Origin: Bog-756 sp052326605
GTDB lineage: Bacteria; Actinomycetota; Acidimicrobiia; Acidimicrobiales; RAAP-2
NCBI GenBank assembly: GCA_052326605.1
Contig: JBKQMB010000092.1
Coordinates: 1-64,000, forward strand
DNA: 64,000 nt
Reading direction: 5' to 3'
Every line of letters begins with the position of its first letter. Positions within the stretch are counted from its first letter, which is position 1. The notes under the pieces were generated by a model. That model saw only the letters and a list, made by a program, of their open reading frames with translations, was not told where the DNA came from and made no database searches. Made by a program: the position numbers and the translations under genes. Positions 34,570 through 44,127 of this stretch are shown here, in pieces.

Positions 34570-35175
34570 ATGGTCCGCGGTGAACCACCCGAAGGTTCCC
34601 GGTGCCCGTGGGCCGAGAGCTCCGAGGCCATGTGCCGCTACCACGACGGAGAGTGGGGAGTCCCCTCACACGACGACGGGTACCTCTTCGAGATGCTGGT
34701 CCTCGAGGGCGCACAGGCGGGGCTCTCCTGGTCGACGATCGTGGCGAAACGCGAGCACTACCGCCGGGTGATGGACGGCTTCGACGCCGGCCGCGTAGCC
34801 GGGTACGGCGAGGACAAGGTGTCGGAGCTGTTGGACGATCCTGGCATCGTTCGCAACCGGCTGAAGGTCCGGGGAGCGGTGACCAATGCACGCGCGTTCC
34901 TCTCCGTTAGCGACGAGCACGGGTCGTTCGCCGAGTACCTGTGGGCGTGGGTCGACCACGCGCCGATCGTCAACCGCCCGCGATCGCCGGCCGAACTGCC
35001 CACGCGCACCGAACTGTCGGATCGGGTCAGCAAGGACCTCAGGCGACGGGGGTTCACCTTCGTCGGGTCGACCATCGTCCACAGCTATCTGGAAGCGGTC
35101 GGACTGGTGGACGACCACCTGGTCACCTGCCCGTTCAAGCCGGGCGGCCGGGAGAGCCGGGGGCGGTCCGTGTGA
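34570..35175 (+). CDS. tag: DNA-3-methyladenine glycosylase I
   Basis: A 201-residue base-excision enzyme that removes N3-methyladenine. YHDGEWGVP near the N-terminus and the zinc-snap residues (Cys in CPWAE, His in YHD, His in IVHSYLEAVGLVDDH and Cys in VTCPF) are all present. LEGAQAGLSWSTI forms the base-binding pocket. The ATG at 34570 gives a natural N-terminus. It is followed 43 bases later by the SIS-domain gene. Confidence 0.93.
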   Translation: MVRGEPPEGSRCPWAESSEAMCRYHDGEWGVPSHDDGYLFEMLVLEGAQAGLSWSTIVAKREHYRRVMDGFDAGRVAGYGEDKVSELLDDPGIVRNRLKVRGAVTNARAFLSVSDEHGSFAEYLWAWVDHAPIVNRPRSPAELPTRTELSDRVSKDLRRRGFTFVGSTIVHSYLEAVGLVDDHLVTCPFKPGGRESRGRSV

Positions 35176-35218
35176 TGGCGGTCGCGCCGGTGGTCGGGCC
35201 GTCGGGGAGGCCGTCGAC

Positions 35219-36271
35219 GTGAGCGCTCCCGGCCCGTCGTCGGTGCTCGAACAGGAGATCCGATCCCAGCCGTCGATGCTCGAGGAGCGCGGACCGGTCG
35301 GTGCCGAGGCGGCGGCGCGGGCGGTCGCCCACTTCCGGGCCGAGGGCGCGGAGCACCTACTGGTGGCGGCCCGAGGAAGCTCCGACAATGCGGCCCGATT
35401 CGGCCAGTACCTGCTGGCCGACCGCCTCCGGCTCCTCGTGTCGTTGGCCGCTCCGAGCGCCTTCGCCCGCCCGGAGCGGGCACCCCGGCTGGGGCACATG
35501 GGGGTGATCGGGCTCTCCCAGTCCGGCCAGTCGCCCGACATCGTCTCGGTCCTGGAGGCCGCCCGTGCCCAGGACCGCCCGACCGTGGCCGTGACCAACG
35601 ACGAAGGGTCGCCGTTGGCCCTGGCCGCCGATGTGATCGTCCCGCTGGCCGCCGGTGAGGAGCGGTCGGTCGCCGCGACCAAGACCTACCTGGCATCCCT
35701 GGTGGCCTTCGTCGAACTGGCCGATGCCTACGACCCGGCCGGCGTGGTCCCGTGGGCGACCCGGCTGCCCGCGTTGGTGCACGAGACCGTGGAGCGGGCG
35801 TTCGCCGCCGGAGACGCCAGCGGGATGTTGGCCGCGGCCCCGTCACTGTCGGTGGTGGGCCGGGGCCTCGGCTACTCGGCGGCCATGGAGGCTGCACTGA
35901 AGATGCGCGAGGTGAACGGCATCCTCGCCGAGGGATGGGCAGCTCCCGACCTCCTCCACGGGCCGATCGCCGGACTGCGGGGCCACCGTGCCGTGCTGCT
36001 CCTCACCACCCCGGACTTCGCACCCGCCTACTGGCGCCGGATCGCCGATCTGGTGCTGGCGCGGACGGCCGACCTGGTCGTGATCAGCGACGACCGGGGT
36101 CTCGGCGCGTTGGGCCGGTTCGGCATCCCCCTCCCGAGCGGGCCGGCACCATGGATCTCCTCGGCATTGGCCGCGGTGGCCGCCCAGGCCCTTGCCGTCA
36201 TGACCGGACGACACCTCGGCGTCGACGTCGATCGGCCCGACGGGCTGTTGAAGGTCACCCGCACCCGGTAG
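35219..36271 (+). CDS. SIS-domain sugar isomerase / deglycase (GlmS-C / AgaS / FrlB-like)
   Basis: A 350-residue protein with two SIS phosphosugar-binding domains (residues ~45-180 and ~205-330). LVAARGSSDNAARFG, GLSQSGQSPDIVSVLEAA and SVAATKTYLASL are the signature loops. There is no glutaminase domain, so it is not full GlmS; it belongs with GlmS-C-like isomerases such as AgaS and the fructoselysine-6-phosphate deglycase FrlB. GTG 35219 follows a GGGGAGG site. It is convergent with the sarcosine-oxidase-like gene and may be functionally related to that catabolic locus. Confidence 0.82.
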   Translation: MSAPGPSSVLEQEIRSQPSMLEERGPVGAEAAARAVAHFRAEGAEHLLVAARGSSDNAARFGQYLLADRLRLLVSLAAPSAFARPERAPRLGHMGVIGLSQSGQSPDIVSVLEAARAQDRPTVAVTNDEGSPLALAADVIVPLAAGEERSVAATKTYLASLVAFVELADAYDPAGVVPWATRLPALVHETVERAFAAGDASGMLAAAPSLSVVGRGLGYSAAMEAALKMREVNGILAEGWAAPDLLHGPIAGLRGHRAVLLLTTPDFAPAYWRRIADLVLARTADLVVISDDRGLGALGRFGIPLPSGPAPWISSALAAVAAQALAVMTGRHLGVDVDRPDGLLKVTRTR

Positions 36272-36281
36272 TGCCACGAGC

Positions 36282-36299
36282 CGGGCCCGGTCCTGCCCG
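36282..36299. terminator. Weak hairpin between convergent genes
   Basis: CGGGC (36282-36286) and GCCCG (36295-36299) can form a 5-bp stem with an 8-base loop in the 38-base gap between two convergent stops. There is no T-run. It is a plausible but weak bidirectional terminator. Confidence 0.2.
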
Positions 36300-36309
36300 T
36301 GGCCGGATG

Positions 36310-37464
36310 TCAGGCCACGCCTGAGGGGTCGAAACGTCGGGGGTCGAAGAGGGAGATGTCCAGGGCGGTCGAGCCGTGGGTGGCGAGGTCGGCGACGATC
36401 TCTCCGATCACCGGCACGAACTTGAAGCCGTGCCCGGAGAAGCCAGCCGCCACGGTCACCCGTGCATCGGTGCCGGCGACGCTCCCCACCACGAAGTTCC
36501 GGTCGGGCGTCACGGTGTACATGCAGGCCGTGCCGGACAGCCAGTGGTCGGCCAGGTCGGGCAGCCGGTCCGAGAGCGCCCGGCGCAGCGACACTGCCTC
36601 CTCCGGCCCCACCTGGCGATCGAGATGATCGGGGTCGGCGCCACGACCGTCGTGGAAGAACGCGACCTTGGCGCGGGGATCGCCGGGGACGACGGGGAAG
36701 CCGTAGAGCTCGGAGCCGGCGTCGAGCTCCCACAGATAGACGGGCAGCCGGTCAGCCGCGAACCTGGCCGGATCGCCACCCGGGGCGAACCAGTGGACCA
36801 GGTGGCGCTCCACCACCAGGGGAAGGCCGTGGTCGGCGAGGACACGCGTCGACCACGGGCCGGCACAGACCACCAGGCGACCGGCGTCGAACCCTGATGT
36901 ACCGGTGTGCACCCGCACACCGGTTGCGGTCAGCTCCCACCCCTGTACCTCGGTGCGGAAGTGGAGCGCCGCGCCCGCGGCGGCCGCCAGGTCGAGATGA
37001 TCGGCGATGGTGCGTTCCGGGACCACGAAGCCGGCGGCGGGCTCGTGGACGGCCACTTCGTCGGGCCGCAGGCGGAAGGCGGGATGGCGGCGCATGACCT
37101 CGTCGGCGTCGAGGAGCCGGTGGGGGAGCCCCCACTGCTCGGCACTGGCCAGTGTCCCGGTGACCACGGCGCCGTCCCTCGGTCCGAGCATGAGCCCTCC
37201 GGTCCGCTGCAGCGCGGGCGATCCGGTGAGCGACCCGAGCTCGTCCCAGAGCTCATAGGCTCGTACCAACAGGGGGACGTAGCGGGGGTCCTCGTAGTAG
37301 GCCTGCCGGACCAGGCGGGTCGATCCGTGGCTGGAGCCCTGATCGTGGACGGGATCGAACTGCTCGAAGCCGACCACCCGTTGGCCGCGCCGGGCCAGGT
37401 GCCAGGCGGCCGCCGACCCCATGCCCCCGAGCCCGATGACGGCGACGTCGTAGGTCGTGCTCAC
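36310..37464 (-). CDS. Sarcosine oxidase / N-methyl amino acid oxidase family flavoenzyme
   Basis: A 384-residue FAD enzyme of the monomeric sarcosine oxidase family, which includes N-methyltryptophan oxidase (SolA) and amadoriases. The dinucleotide fold VAVIGLGGMGSAAAWHLAR is at the N-terminus. SSHGSTRLVRQAYYEDPRY follows. The covalent-FAD Cys is in GTACMYTVTPDRNFVVG, and AAGFSGHGFKFVP closes the flavin site. It oxidises secondary amines to an aldehyde, amine and H2O2. GTG 37464 overlaps the upstream glycosidase stop by 4 bp. It is last in the long operon. Confidence 0.87.
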   Translation of the reverse strand: MSTTYDVAVIGLGGMGSAAAWHLARRGQRVVGFEQFDPVHDQGSSHGSTRLVRQAYYEDPRYVPLLVRAYELWDELGSLTGSPALQRTGGLMLGPRDGAVVTGTLASAEQWGLPHRLLDADEVMRRHPAFRLRPDEVAVHEPAAGFVVPERTIADHLDLAAAAGAALHFRTEVQGWELTATGVRVHTGTSGFDAGRLVVCAGPWSTRVLADHGLPLVVERHLVHWFAPGGDPARFAADRLPVYLWELDAGSELYGFPVVPGDPRAKVAFFHDGRGADPDHLDRQVGPEEAVSLRRALSDRLPDLADHWLSGTACMYTVTPDRNFVVGSVAGTDARVTVAAGFSGHGFKFVPVIGEIVADLATHGSTALDISLFDPRRFDPSGVA

Positions 37465-39416
37465 GGGGACGAGGGGGGTACGCCCGGCGGTTCGTCCCAG
37501 CGCCGCCGTCCGGTCAGGTGCTCCCACGCGGTCCAGGAGAGCAGGCCGGCCATGCTGGCCATGGCCGCCCCGGTGCGGACGATGCCCGTGTCGGCGTCCC
37601 ACGACTCGCAGGCCAGGCCCTGGTCCATCGGCGTGGCGACCAGCTGCTCGAGGGGGTCCCCGTCGCAGACATCATGGTCGAGGAGCCTGTTGGCCAGGTC
37701 GAATCCCGACGGAAAGGGGAAGTGGGGGGCGCCCGCTCCGGCGAACCGCCCCCCGTAGTGGTACCTGTTCACGTCGTGGAGCCATGCCCGCGTCGCCTGC
37801 TGGACGGGGTCGCCAACGCTCCCGACCCCCCAGTAGGGGAGGGTGCGCAGGCTCAGCGGTGGCTCGTCACGCTGCTCGAGTTTGCCCTCCGCGTCGCAGG
37901 CCCAGGCCCAGCTGTCGCCGTGTGGCCCGTGGATGGTGAGCCGCTCCGCCATGGCCGCTCGGATGGCGGCGGCATGGCGACGGTGATCGGCGGCCGTCTG
38001 CTGTGCGGCGAACCCACCGCCCGGTCCGTCCCGGTCGCCGTCCATCTGCTCGGTCAAACCGGCCAGGGCGTCGAATGCCGCGGCCACCAGGGCGTTGCCG
38101 GTGGTCACGTAGGGAAATTCGGTGGGGTCGTCCGTCGGCAGGAGGAAGGTCCCGTAGAGGTCGCAGTCGGGGTGGCGCCACGGTTCGACCATCGGCCCGA
38201 ACCGTCCGAGGGCAGCGAGGACCGCACGTTCGTCGAGGATCGAACGATCCCCGGTGGCCAGGACGTAGCGCCCGACGGCGAGGACGGGCGCCGCTGCCTG
38301 GTCGAGCTCGAATCCCGGGTAGAGCGAGGTTCCGTTGAGGTACAGGGCATGTCCGGCCACCCTCGGGCCGGCGGCCGCCAGGGTGGCGACGAGCACCTCT
38401 CGGGCGCGGGCGGGGTCGGTGAGGAGGAGTGCGGGGAAGGACCAGCAGTAGGCATCGCGGCTCCAGAAGGCGGCCGACACGTAGTAGTGCGGGCTCCGGG
38501 AGGTCACCATCACCGGTGCCCCCGTGTCCAGGCAGTTCCCCTGGGCGAAGAAGTAGTTGAAGAAGAGGTTGGTGTTGATGCGGTCGTCCAGCCCCGGCCG
38601 TGAGTCGCCGACGGGCAGCGCATGATCCGCCAGCCATGCGACGGTGGAGTCCCACAGGGCGTCGAACCCACGCCGTCGGAGATGGAGCGACGTGGTGGCT
38701 GCCCCGTCCCGCTCGGTGGCCACGCCGATGTAGAGGTCGCAGGTCAGGGTCGCACCCGGCGCCACGGGCTCTTTCCGCAGCGCGGCCCACCGGGGGGTCG
38801 GGCTTCCCGTGGCCAGCTCCACGCCGTCTCCGCCCTGCCAGGCGATGGCCAGTAGCGGGAGGCCTGCGGTCAGCGAGACGACCCGGCTCCCGGTCCACGG
38901 GTCGTCGTCGGCACGCACCTCGCCCTGGATCGGCTTGGCGCGGAGATGGGTCAGCGAACTCGCCCCCCAGCGGCCCGACCACCCGAGCACCACCTCGGCC
39001 GGGCCGCCCGCCTGGCTCGTGTAGGCCAGCCGCATCACCACCCCTCGCTCGTCGGCAGGGGCGCAGTACCAGCCCTCGAGGACGCCGGACGGGCAGGCAC
39101 AGGTGAAGTGGGGCAGCCAGTGGCCCTCGCGTTGCCACGAAAGGGCCCGGAGCGTGACGGTCTCGCCGTCGACGACGAGCACCGGTTGGATCAGGCGACG
39201 CCTGCGGGGGCGCCCTCTCGCCTCGACCAGTCCCAGTGCGCGCTCGATCAGGGCGCCGAGCGAGTGGACCGAGCCGTCCTCCTCGCTGATCTCCGAGAGC
39301 GAGACCCACAGGTTCCCGGTCGGGAGGAAGTGCGGATGCTCCGAGATCTCGGGGGCATTGGTGGCCAGGCTCGCAGCGGCGCCACCGGTGCCCGCTGTGC
39401 GGCCGGTGCCGGTCAT
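37461..39416 (-). CDS. Six-hairpin glycosidase-superfamily enzyme
   Basis: A 651-residue cytoplasmic protein (no signal peptide). An N-terminal ~250-residue beta-rich region precedes an (alpha/alpha)6 barrel with YYVSAAFWSRDAYCWSFPALLL, a WxRD-type motif seen in GH15/GH125-like and related families, and FPYVTTGNALVAAAFDALAGL. The exact family cannot be fixed from this alone. It should act on an oligosaccharide or glycoconjugate. ATG 39416 overlaps the amidohydrolase stop by 4 bp. Its place in an amidase/oxidase/peptide-transport operon suggests a glycosylated substrate. Confidence 0.7.
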   Translation of the reverse strand: MTGTGRTAGTGGAAASLATNAPEISEHPHFLPTGNLWVSLSEISEEDGSVHSLGALIERALGLVEARGRPRRRRLIQPVLVVDGETVTLRALSWQREGHWLPHFTCACPSGVLEGWYCAPADERGVVMRLAYTSQAGGPAEVVLGWSGRWGASSLTHLRAKPIQGEVRADDDPWTGSRVVSLTAGLPLLAIAWQGGDGVELATGSPTPRWAALRKEPVAPGATLTCDLYIGVATERDGAATTSLHLRRRGFDALWDSTVAWLADHALPVGDSRPGLDDRINTNLFFNYFFAQGNCLDTGAPVMVTSRSPHYYVSAAFWSRDAYCWSFPALLLTDPARAREVLVATLAAAGPRVAGHALYLNGTSLYPGFELDQAAAPVLAVGRYVLATGDRSILDERAVLAALGRFGPMVEPWRHPDCDLYGTFLLPTDDPTEFPYVTTGNALVAAAFDALAGLTEQMDGDRDGPGGGFAAQQTAADHRRHAAAIRAAMAERLTIHGPHGDSWAWACDAEGKLEQRDEPPLSLRTLPYWGVGSVGDPVQQATRAWLHDVNRYHYGGRFAGAGAPHFPFPSGFDLANRLLDHDVCDGDPLEQLVATPMDQGLACESWDADTGIVRTGAAMASMAGLLSWTAWEHLTGRRRWDEPPGVPPSSP

Positions 39417-40402
39417 GCCGGCGGCACCCCGAGGCCGACCAGGCGCGCCGCGTTGGCGGCGAACACCAGGTGCCGGTCGCCGTCGGAGAGGCCCAACCGG
39501 TCCATGATGTCCACCTGCTCGTCGTAGTACGCCCGCACCAGCCCGCGCGGGAAGTGGGCGGAGTCGGAGCCGAAGAGGACCCGCTCGGGCCCGATCGTGT
39601 CCAGAAACTTGGTGAACAGATCGACGAGGGTGAGCGGATAGGGCATCCAGCGGATCCACTCGTTGTTGCCGGAGGTGTCGACGTGCACGTTCCGGCAGGC
39701 CCACGCCAGTTGCAGCAGGTCACCGGGGTGGCTGCAGCCGAAGTGGGGAACCACGAAGGGCACCTCGGGAAACGCCTTGGCCACCCGGTGCAGCCGGAGC
39801 GGGCTGATGTTCACATGGTCGGCCACGCCACCGCCTCCGTCGAGCGTGCCGAAGTGGACGAGGACCGGGATGCCCAGGTGCTCTGCGACCTGCCACACCG
39901 GGTCGAGGGATTCGTCGTCGATGGAGCCGTCCAGGGCCGGTGCCAGCACCTTGTAGCCGCGCAGCCCGTCCTCGGTGACCGCCCGCCCCAGTTCGGCCGC
40001 GGCATCCGGGCCGAACGGGTCGTGATGGGCGAACCCGAGCATGCGCGGGTGGTCGGCGATGGCCCGGGCCAGCACCCGGTTGCCTCCGCCGGTCACGAAC
40101 ACCACTGCCTCGAGCTGTGCCGCTTCGATCTCGTCGGACCACCGGGCCGCCTGCACGTCGGCGGGAGGCCCGACCTCTTCGGGGAAGGGGAACGAGTAGG
40201 CCGACCACCACTGTTCCTGATACCAGCGCCAGTTCTCCTTCAGGATGGCCACCTTCCGGTCGCCGTAGCGCTGCCGATAGCGCTCCTCGGCTGCCGGCGG
40301 ATGCTCGTCGGGAACCGGGAGGTGGGCGTGGAAGTCGATGATGGGGAACCCCCAGCGACTGGCGCGCATCCCATCTGTCGGCGCGGGCTCAGGCATGGCC
40401 AT
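39413..40402 (-). CDS. Amidohydrolase 2 family metal-dependent hydrolase
   Basis: A TIM-barrel amidohydrolase of about 329 residues. IIDFHAHLPVP gives the HxH metal motif, VLVHFGTLDGG and FVVPHFGCSHPGD the later His residues, and RVLFGSDSAHFP the catalytic Asp. The family holds decarboxylases and hydrolases such as ACMSD, uronate isomerase-like and TIM-barrel esterases. The start could be ATG 40402 or 40396, both overlapping the upstream stop. Tight packing in the operon implies participation in one catabolic route. Confidence 0.8.
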   Translation of the reverse strand: MAMPEPAPTDGMRASRWGFPIIDFHAHLPVPDEHPPAAEERYRQRYGDRKVAILKENWRWYQEQWWSAYSFPFPEEVGPPADVQAARWSDEIEAAQLEAVVFVTGGGNRVLARAIADHPRMLGFAHHDPFGPDAAAELGRAVTEDGLRGYKVLAPALDGSIDDESLDPVWQVAEHLGIPVLVHFGTLDGGGGVADHVNISPLRLHRVAKAFPEVPFVVPHFGCSHPGDLLQLAWACRNVHVDTSGNNEWIRWMPYPLTLVDLFTKFLDTIGPERVLFGSDSAHFPRGLVRAYYDEQVDIMDRLGLSDGDRHLVFAANAARLVGLGVPPA

Positions 40403-42095
40403 CGGGCCCCGTCGGCCCGACACCGGCACCGGCAGGCGGCGGCGCCCCCGCGAAGAGCGCCGAGGGATCGTGCACGGCCTGGCCCCCCACCAGGGTGGCC
40501 ACCACGTCGATGGCGCCGATCCGCCCCGGGTCGACCGTTGTCGGATCGTCGCCCAGGACCACCAGGTCGGCGAGGCGACGGGCGGCGATCACTCCGACAT
40601 CATGCTCGGCATGGGTAGCCCGGGCCCCGCCGACCGTGTAGAACTCCAGGGCCTCGGACGGGGACAGGCGCTCGTCGGGTCCGAAGACATTCCCTTCGAA
40701 GGTCGTGCGCTCGACCATGGCCTGGATCCCCCGGAGTGGCGAGCCGGCGGCCACCGGGCGATCGGAACTGCCGACGACAGGGATGCCGGCGGCCACCAGG
40801 CTCCGCATCCGGAAGAAGAAGCTCCCGAGGTCCCCATGCTGGGACAAGAGGTCGAGGAGGGTGTCACCGAAGTCGGTGAGGAAGAGCGGCTGGAGCACGA
40901 CGCTCATGCCCATCCGGGCCAGGCGCCCCACCTGGTCGTCGCGGATCATCACGCCGTGCTCGATGCGGTGCCGTGGGGAGACCCCGGCCCGGGCCGGAAA
41001 CGGCTCCCCGTCCGAGGCCTCCTCGAGCGCATCGAGCACCAGGTCGAGTGCGGCGTCCCCGATGGCGTGCGCCGCCACCTGCCAGCCGGCCCGGTGGGCA
41101 TCGATGATGGAGCGGCGAAGGACGGCCGGGTCGTCGTCGAACCCTCCCCCGATCTCGCCGCCCGGACCGGTGGTGGCCGCGGTGCCCCCGAGCCCCGATC
41201 CGTCCACCCAGATCTTCATGGCCCCGAGCGACAGCCAGGGGTCGCCGAACCCGGTGCGGACACCGAGGTCCAGGCCGCTGACGATGCGGTCGTCCCGGTG
41301 GCCGGCCAGCGGGTGGAACAGCTGGTCGTGGGCCATCAGGTGGGCCCGGGCGCGTAGTCGCCCCGTCTCCCGGGCCAGCTGATAAGCGGCCAACTCGACC
41401 GGGGAGTGGTCGATGCCCGGGCAGCCGATCCCTGCGTCGGTGAAGCTGGTGATCCCCTCGGCCAGGTACTGCGAGGTGGCACGGTCGATCGCCGCCGCCA
41501 ACTGCTCGATCGACGAGGGGCCGACATGGTTCTTCACCACATCCATGGCCGCTTCCAGCAGCAGCCCGGTGGGACGGCCCGCAGAGTCGACCACCACCTC
41601 TCCGCGTCCGCCCTGCCCGAGGGCGCCGGAGATGCCCACCGCATCGAGCACGGCGCTGCTCACCACGCAGGAGTGTCCCGACAGGTGGGTCAACCACACC
41701 GCCCGGCCACCGCCCGCCCGGTCGAGCTCCTCGCGGTGCGGGTACTGGTCGGGGGGAAGTCCGTTGCCGAACCCGAAGCCGATGACCCACTCCTCTGGCT
41801 CCAGACCCTCGGCGTAGGAGGCCACGGCACCGAGGGTGGCGTCGATCCCGTGGAGCTCGCCCAGTTCCAGGTTGACCAGTCCCATGCCGAACGAAGTCGT
41901 GTGGCAGTGGGCGTCGTGGAAGCCGGGGGCGACGGTGGCACCATCGAGATCGATCACGGCCGACGCGGTGTGCCCGTCCAGGTCGTCGTCGACGCCGGTG
42001 ATGCGGCCGTTCCAGATCCCGAGCGACGTGGCCCGGGGGCGTCGCCCGTCCGCGGTGAGGATGCGGGCATTGCGGACGAGGAGGTCGAGCTTCAT
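40389..42095 (-). CDS. Amidohydrolase 3 family enzyme (N-substituted formamide deformylase-like)
   Basis: A 568-residue hydrolase. VAPGFHDAHCH is the HxH metal site, AHAIGDAALDLVLDAL the conserved His region and GSSDRPVAAGSPL the Asp near the C-terminus. These are the motifs of the YtcJ/NfdA group, which cleaves N-substituted formamides or similar amides. Start ATG 42095 overlaps the preceding ATPase stop by 4 bp. The combination with amine oxidases suggests it frees an amine from an N-acylated or N-formylated substrate. Confidence 0.85.
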   Translation of the reverse strand: MKLDLLVRNARILTADGRRPRATSLGIWNGRITGVDDDLDGHTASAVIDLDGATVAPGFHDAHCHTTSFGMGLVNLELGELHGIDATLGAVASYAEGLEPEEWVIGFGFGNGLPPDQYPHREELDRAGGGRAVWLTHLSGHSCVVSSAVLDAVGISGALGQGGRGEVVVDSAGRPTGLLLEAAMDVVKNHVGPSSIEQLAAAIDRATSQYLAEGITSFTDAGIGCPGIDHSPVELAAYQLARETGRLRARAHLMAHDQLFHPLAGHRDDRIVSGLDLGVRTGFGDPWLSLGAMKIWVDGSGLGGTAATTGPGGEIGGGFDDDPAVLRRSIIDAHRAGWQVAAHAIGDAALDLVLDALEEASDGEPFPARAGVSPRHRIEHGVMIRDDQVGRLARMGMSVVLQPLFLTDFGDTLLDLLSQHGDLGSFFFRMRSLVAAGIPVVGSSDRPVAAGSPLRGIQAMVERTTFEGNVFGPDERLSPSEALEFYTVGGARATHAEHDVGVIAARRLADLVVLGDDPTTVDPGRIGAIDVVATLVGGQAVHDPSALFAGAPPPAGAGVGPTGPDGHA

Positions 42096-43090
42096 GATGC
42101 GGGGGCCCCGAGCGGGTGGTGGCAGGCCACGGCACGACCGTCGGGCTCCTCCACCAGTGGCGGGACGGTGGTCGTGCAGATCTCGGTGGCACCCGGGCAG
42201 CGGTTGCGGAAGGCACAGCCCGACGGCGCATCGAGCACCGTCCCGGCCTCGCCTTTCAGGATCGCCCGTGAGGACGACCGGCGCGCCTTGAGCGTGGGCG
42301 TCGGCACCGCGTCCAGCAGCCCGCGGGTGTACCAGTGCCTCGGATCCGCGTAGAGGAGGTCGGCCGGTGCCATCTCGACGAACCTGCCCAGGTACATCAC
42401 GGCGATCCGATCCGACACATGGCGCACCACCGAGAGATCGTGGGCCACGAAGACGTAGGCCAGGCCGAGCTCCTCCTGGAGCTCGCCGAGGAGATTGACG
42501 ACCTGGGCCTGCACCGAGACGTCCAACGCGGACACCGGCTCGTCGAGGACGATCAGCTTCGGCTCGGCCGCCAGGGCCCGGGCGATGCCGATCCTCTGGC
42601 GCTGGCCACCGGAGAACTCCGCGGGGAAGCGGTCGGCCATCTCGGGTTTGAGCCCGACCTTCTCGAGGAGCCCTGCCACCCGGTCGTCCGCCTCACGTCC
42701 GGAGCCGATGCGCTTGGGAAGTGCGCCGGCGATGATCACCCCCACCCTCCGGTGCGGGTTCAACGACGCGTACGGGTTCTGGAACACCATCTGCATCTGG
42801 CGGCGAATGGGGCGCAGAGCCCGGTCGCTCAGCTTGGTGATGTCGCGCCCGTGGAAGGTGATGACTCCGCGCTGGGGTTTGAGGAGGCGGACGATGCAGC
42901 GGGAGAGCGTGGTCTTGCCGCAACCGGACTCGCCCACGATTCCCACGGTCTCGCCGTCCGCAACGGTGAAGGAGACGTCGTCGACGGCCCGCACCGTCCC
43001 CGAGGAGCGACCGACCACCGAGCTCCTCACGGGGAACTCCACGCCCACGTGCTCCACGCTGAGGAGCGGTGGGGGAGCGGCCGGGGTCAT
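42092..43090 (-). CDS. Oligopeptide-type ABC transporter ATP-binding protein (DppF-like)
   Basis: A 332-residue ATPase. Walker A GESGCGKTT, the signature FSGGQRQRIGIARAL, Walker B LIVLDEPVSALD and the switch His in VFVAHDLS are complete. The C-terminal oligo-HPY extension with GCAFRNRCPGATEIC ends the DppF/OppF type. ATG 43090 overlaps the DppD-like stop by 4 bp. It powers import with the DppD-, DppB- and DppC-like partners. Confidence 0.93.
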   Translation of the reverse strand: MTPAAPPPLLSVEHVGVEFPVRSSVVGRSSGTVRAVDDVSFTVADGETVGIVGESGCGKTTLSRCIVRLLKPQRGVITFHGRDITKLSDRALRPIRRQMQMVFQNPYASLNPHRRVGVIIAGALPKRIGSGREADDRVAGLLEKVGLKPEMADRFPAEFSGGQRQRIGIARALAAEPKLIVLDEPVSALDVSVQAQVVNLLGELQEELGLAYVFVAHDLSVVRHVSDRIAVMYLGRFVEMAPADLLYADPRHWYTRGLLDAVPTPTLKARRSSSRAILKGEAGTVLDAPSGCAFRNRCPGATEICTTTVPPLVEEPDGRAVACHHPLGAPAS

Positions 43091-44127
43091 CCGACGTCCC
43101 CGGCCGGGGCGAGGCCGATGTCGCCGCCGGCCATGCGCAGATGGCGGCGCTGGTCGGGGGTCAGCCAGCAGCGGGCGCTCTCCCGGTCCGATGCTCCGGG
43201 CACCGGGGCCAACGGCGGCTCCTCGAGGCAGCGGTCGAAGGCGTGGGGGCAGCGGACGAGGAACGAGCAGCCACCGCCGGCCGTCCCCGGCTCGGGCGGT
43301 GCACCCGGGATGGTCAACAGCTGCTCGCGGCGTGGGCGGTCGAGCCGGGGCATCGAGCCGAGCAGGCCCCAGGTGTAGGGGTGCTGGGGTTCCTCGAAGA
43401 TGGATCGGACCGTGCCCTGCTCGACCACCCGCCCGTTGTACAGCACGACCACCCGGTCGGCCACCTCGGCGACGACGCCCAGGTCGTGGGTGATCAGCAG
43501 CACGCCGATCCCGTGGTCGTCGCAGAGGCTGCGCAGCTGCAACAGGATCTGTGCCTGGATGGTGACGTCGAGGGCGGTGGTGCACTCGTCGGCGATCAAC
43601 AGGCGGGGGGAGCACGACATGGCCATGGCGATCATCACCCGCTGGCACATTCCCCCGGACAGCTCGTGCGGATAGGCGTACCACCGCTGTTCGGGCTGGG
43701 GGATCCCGAGCCTCCTCATCGATTCGATGACCCGTTGACGCGTATCGGCCTTGTCCAGTGTGGTGTGGGCCCGGATCTGCTCCGCGATCTGCGGGCCGAC
43801 CCGCTGCACTGGGTTCAGCGAGGTGACCGGCTCCTGGAACACGATGGCTATCCCCGGGCCGCGCAGTGCGCGCAGCTGGCTCTCCGGTGCATCGAGCAGC
43901 TCCGAGCCCTCGTATCGGACCGAGCCCCCGATCCGGGTGGTCGGTGATCGGGTCAATCCCATGATGGTCAGCGCGGTCACCGACTTGCCGCACCCCGACT
44001 CGCCCACGATGCAGACCAGCTCGCCTTCGTCGAGCTCGAAGCCGACGTCATCGACGGCCTGGACGACGCCCCGGTCGGTGGAGAACCCGACCCGGAGCCC
44101 TTCGACCTCCAGCAGCGGCCCGGTCAT
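43087..44127 (-). CDS. Oligopeptide-type ABC transporter ATP-binding protein (DppD-like)
   Basis: A 346-residue ATPase with Walker A GESGCGKSVTAL, signature LSGGMCQRVMIAMAM, Walker B LLIADECTTALD and switch His in LLITHDLG. The Walker B glutamate is followed by Cys instead of the usual Pro, a common variant. The C-terminal oligo-HPY Cys-rich region (GCSFLVRCPHAFDRC) marks DppD/OppD. It overlaps both neighbours by 4 bp. Confidence 0.93.
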   Translation of the reverse strand: MTGPLLEVEGLRVGFSTDRGVVQAVDDVGFELDEGELVCIVGESGCGKSVTALTIMGLTRSPTTRIGGSVRYEGSELLDAPESQLRALRGPGIAIVFQEPVTSLNPVQRVGPQIAEQIRAHTTLDKADTRQRVIESMRRLGIPQPEQRWYAYPHELSGGMCQRVMIAMAMSCSPRLLIADECTTALDVTIQAQILLQLRSLCDDHGIGVLLITHDLGVVAEVADRVVVLYNGRVVEQGTVRSIFEEPQHPYTWGLLGSMPRLDRPRREQLLTIPGAPPEPGTAGGGCSFLVRCPHAFDRCLEEPPLAPVPGASDRESARCWLTPDQRRHLRMAGGDIGLAPAGDVG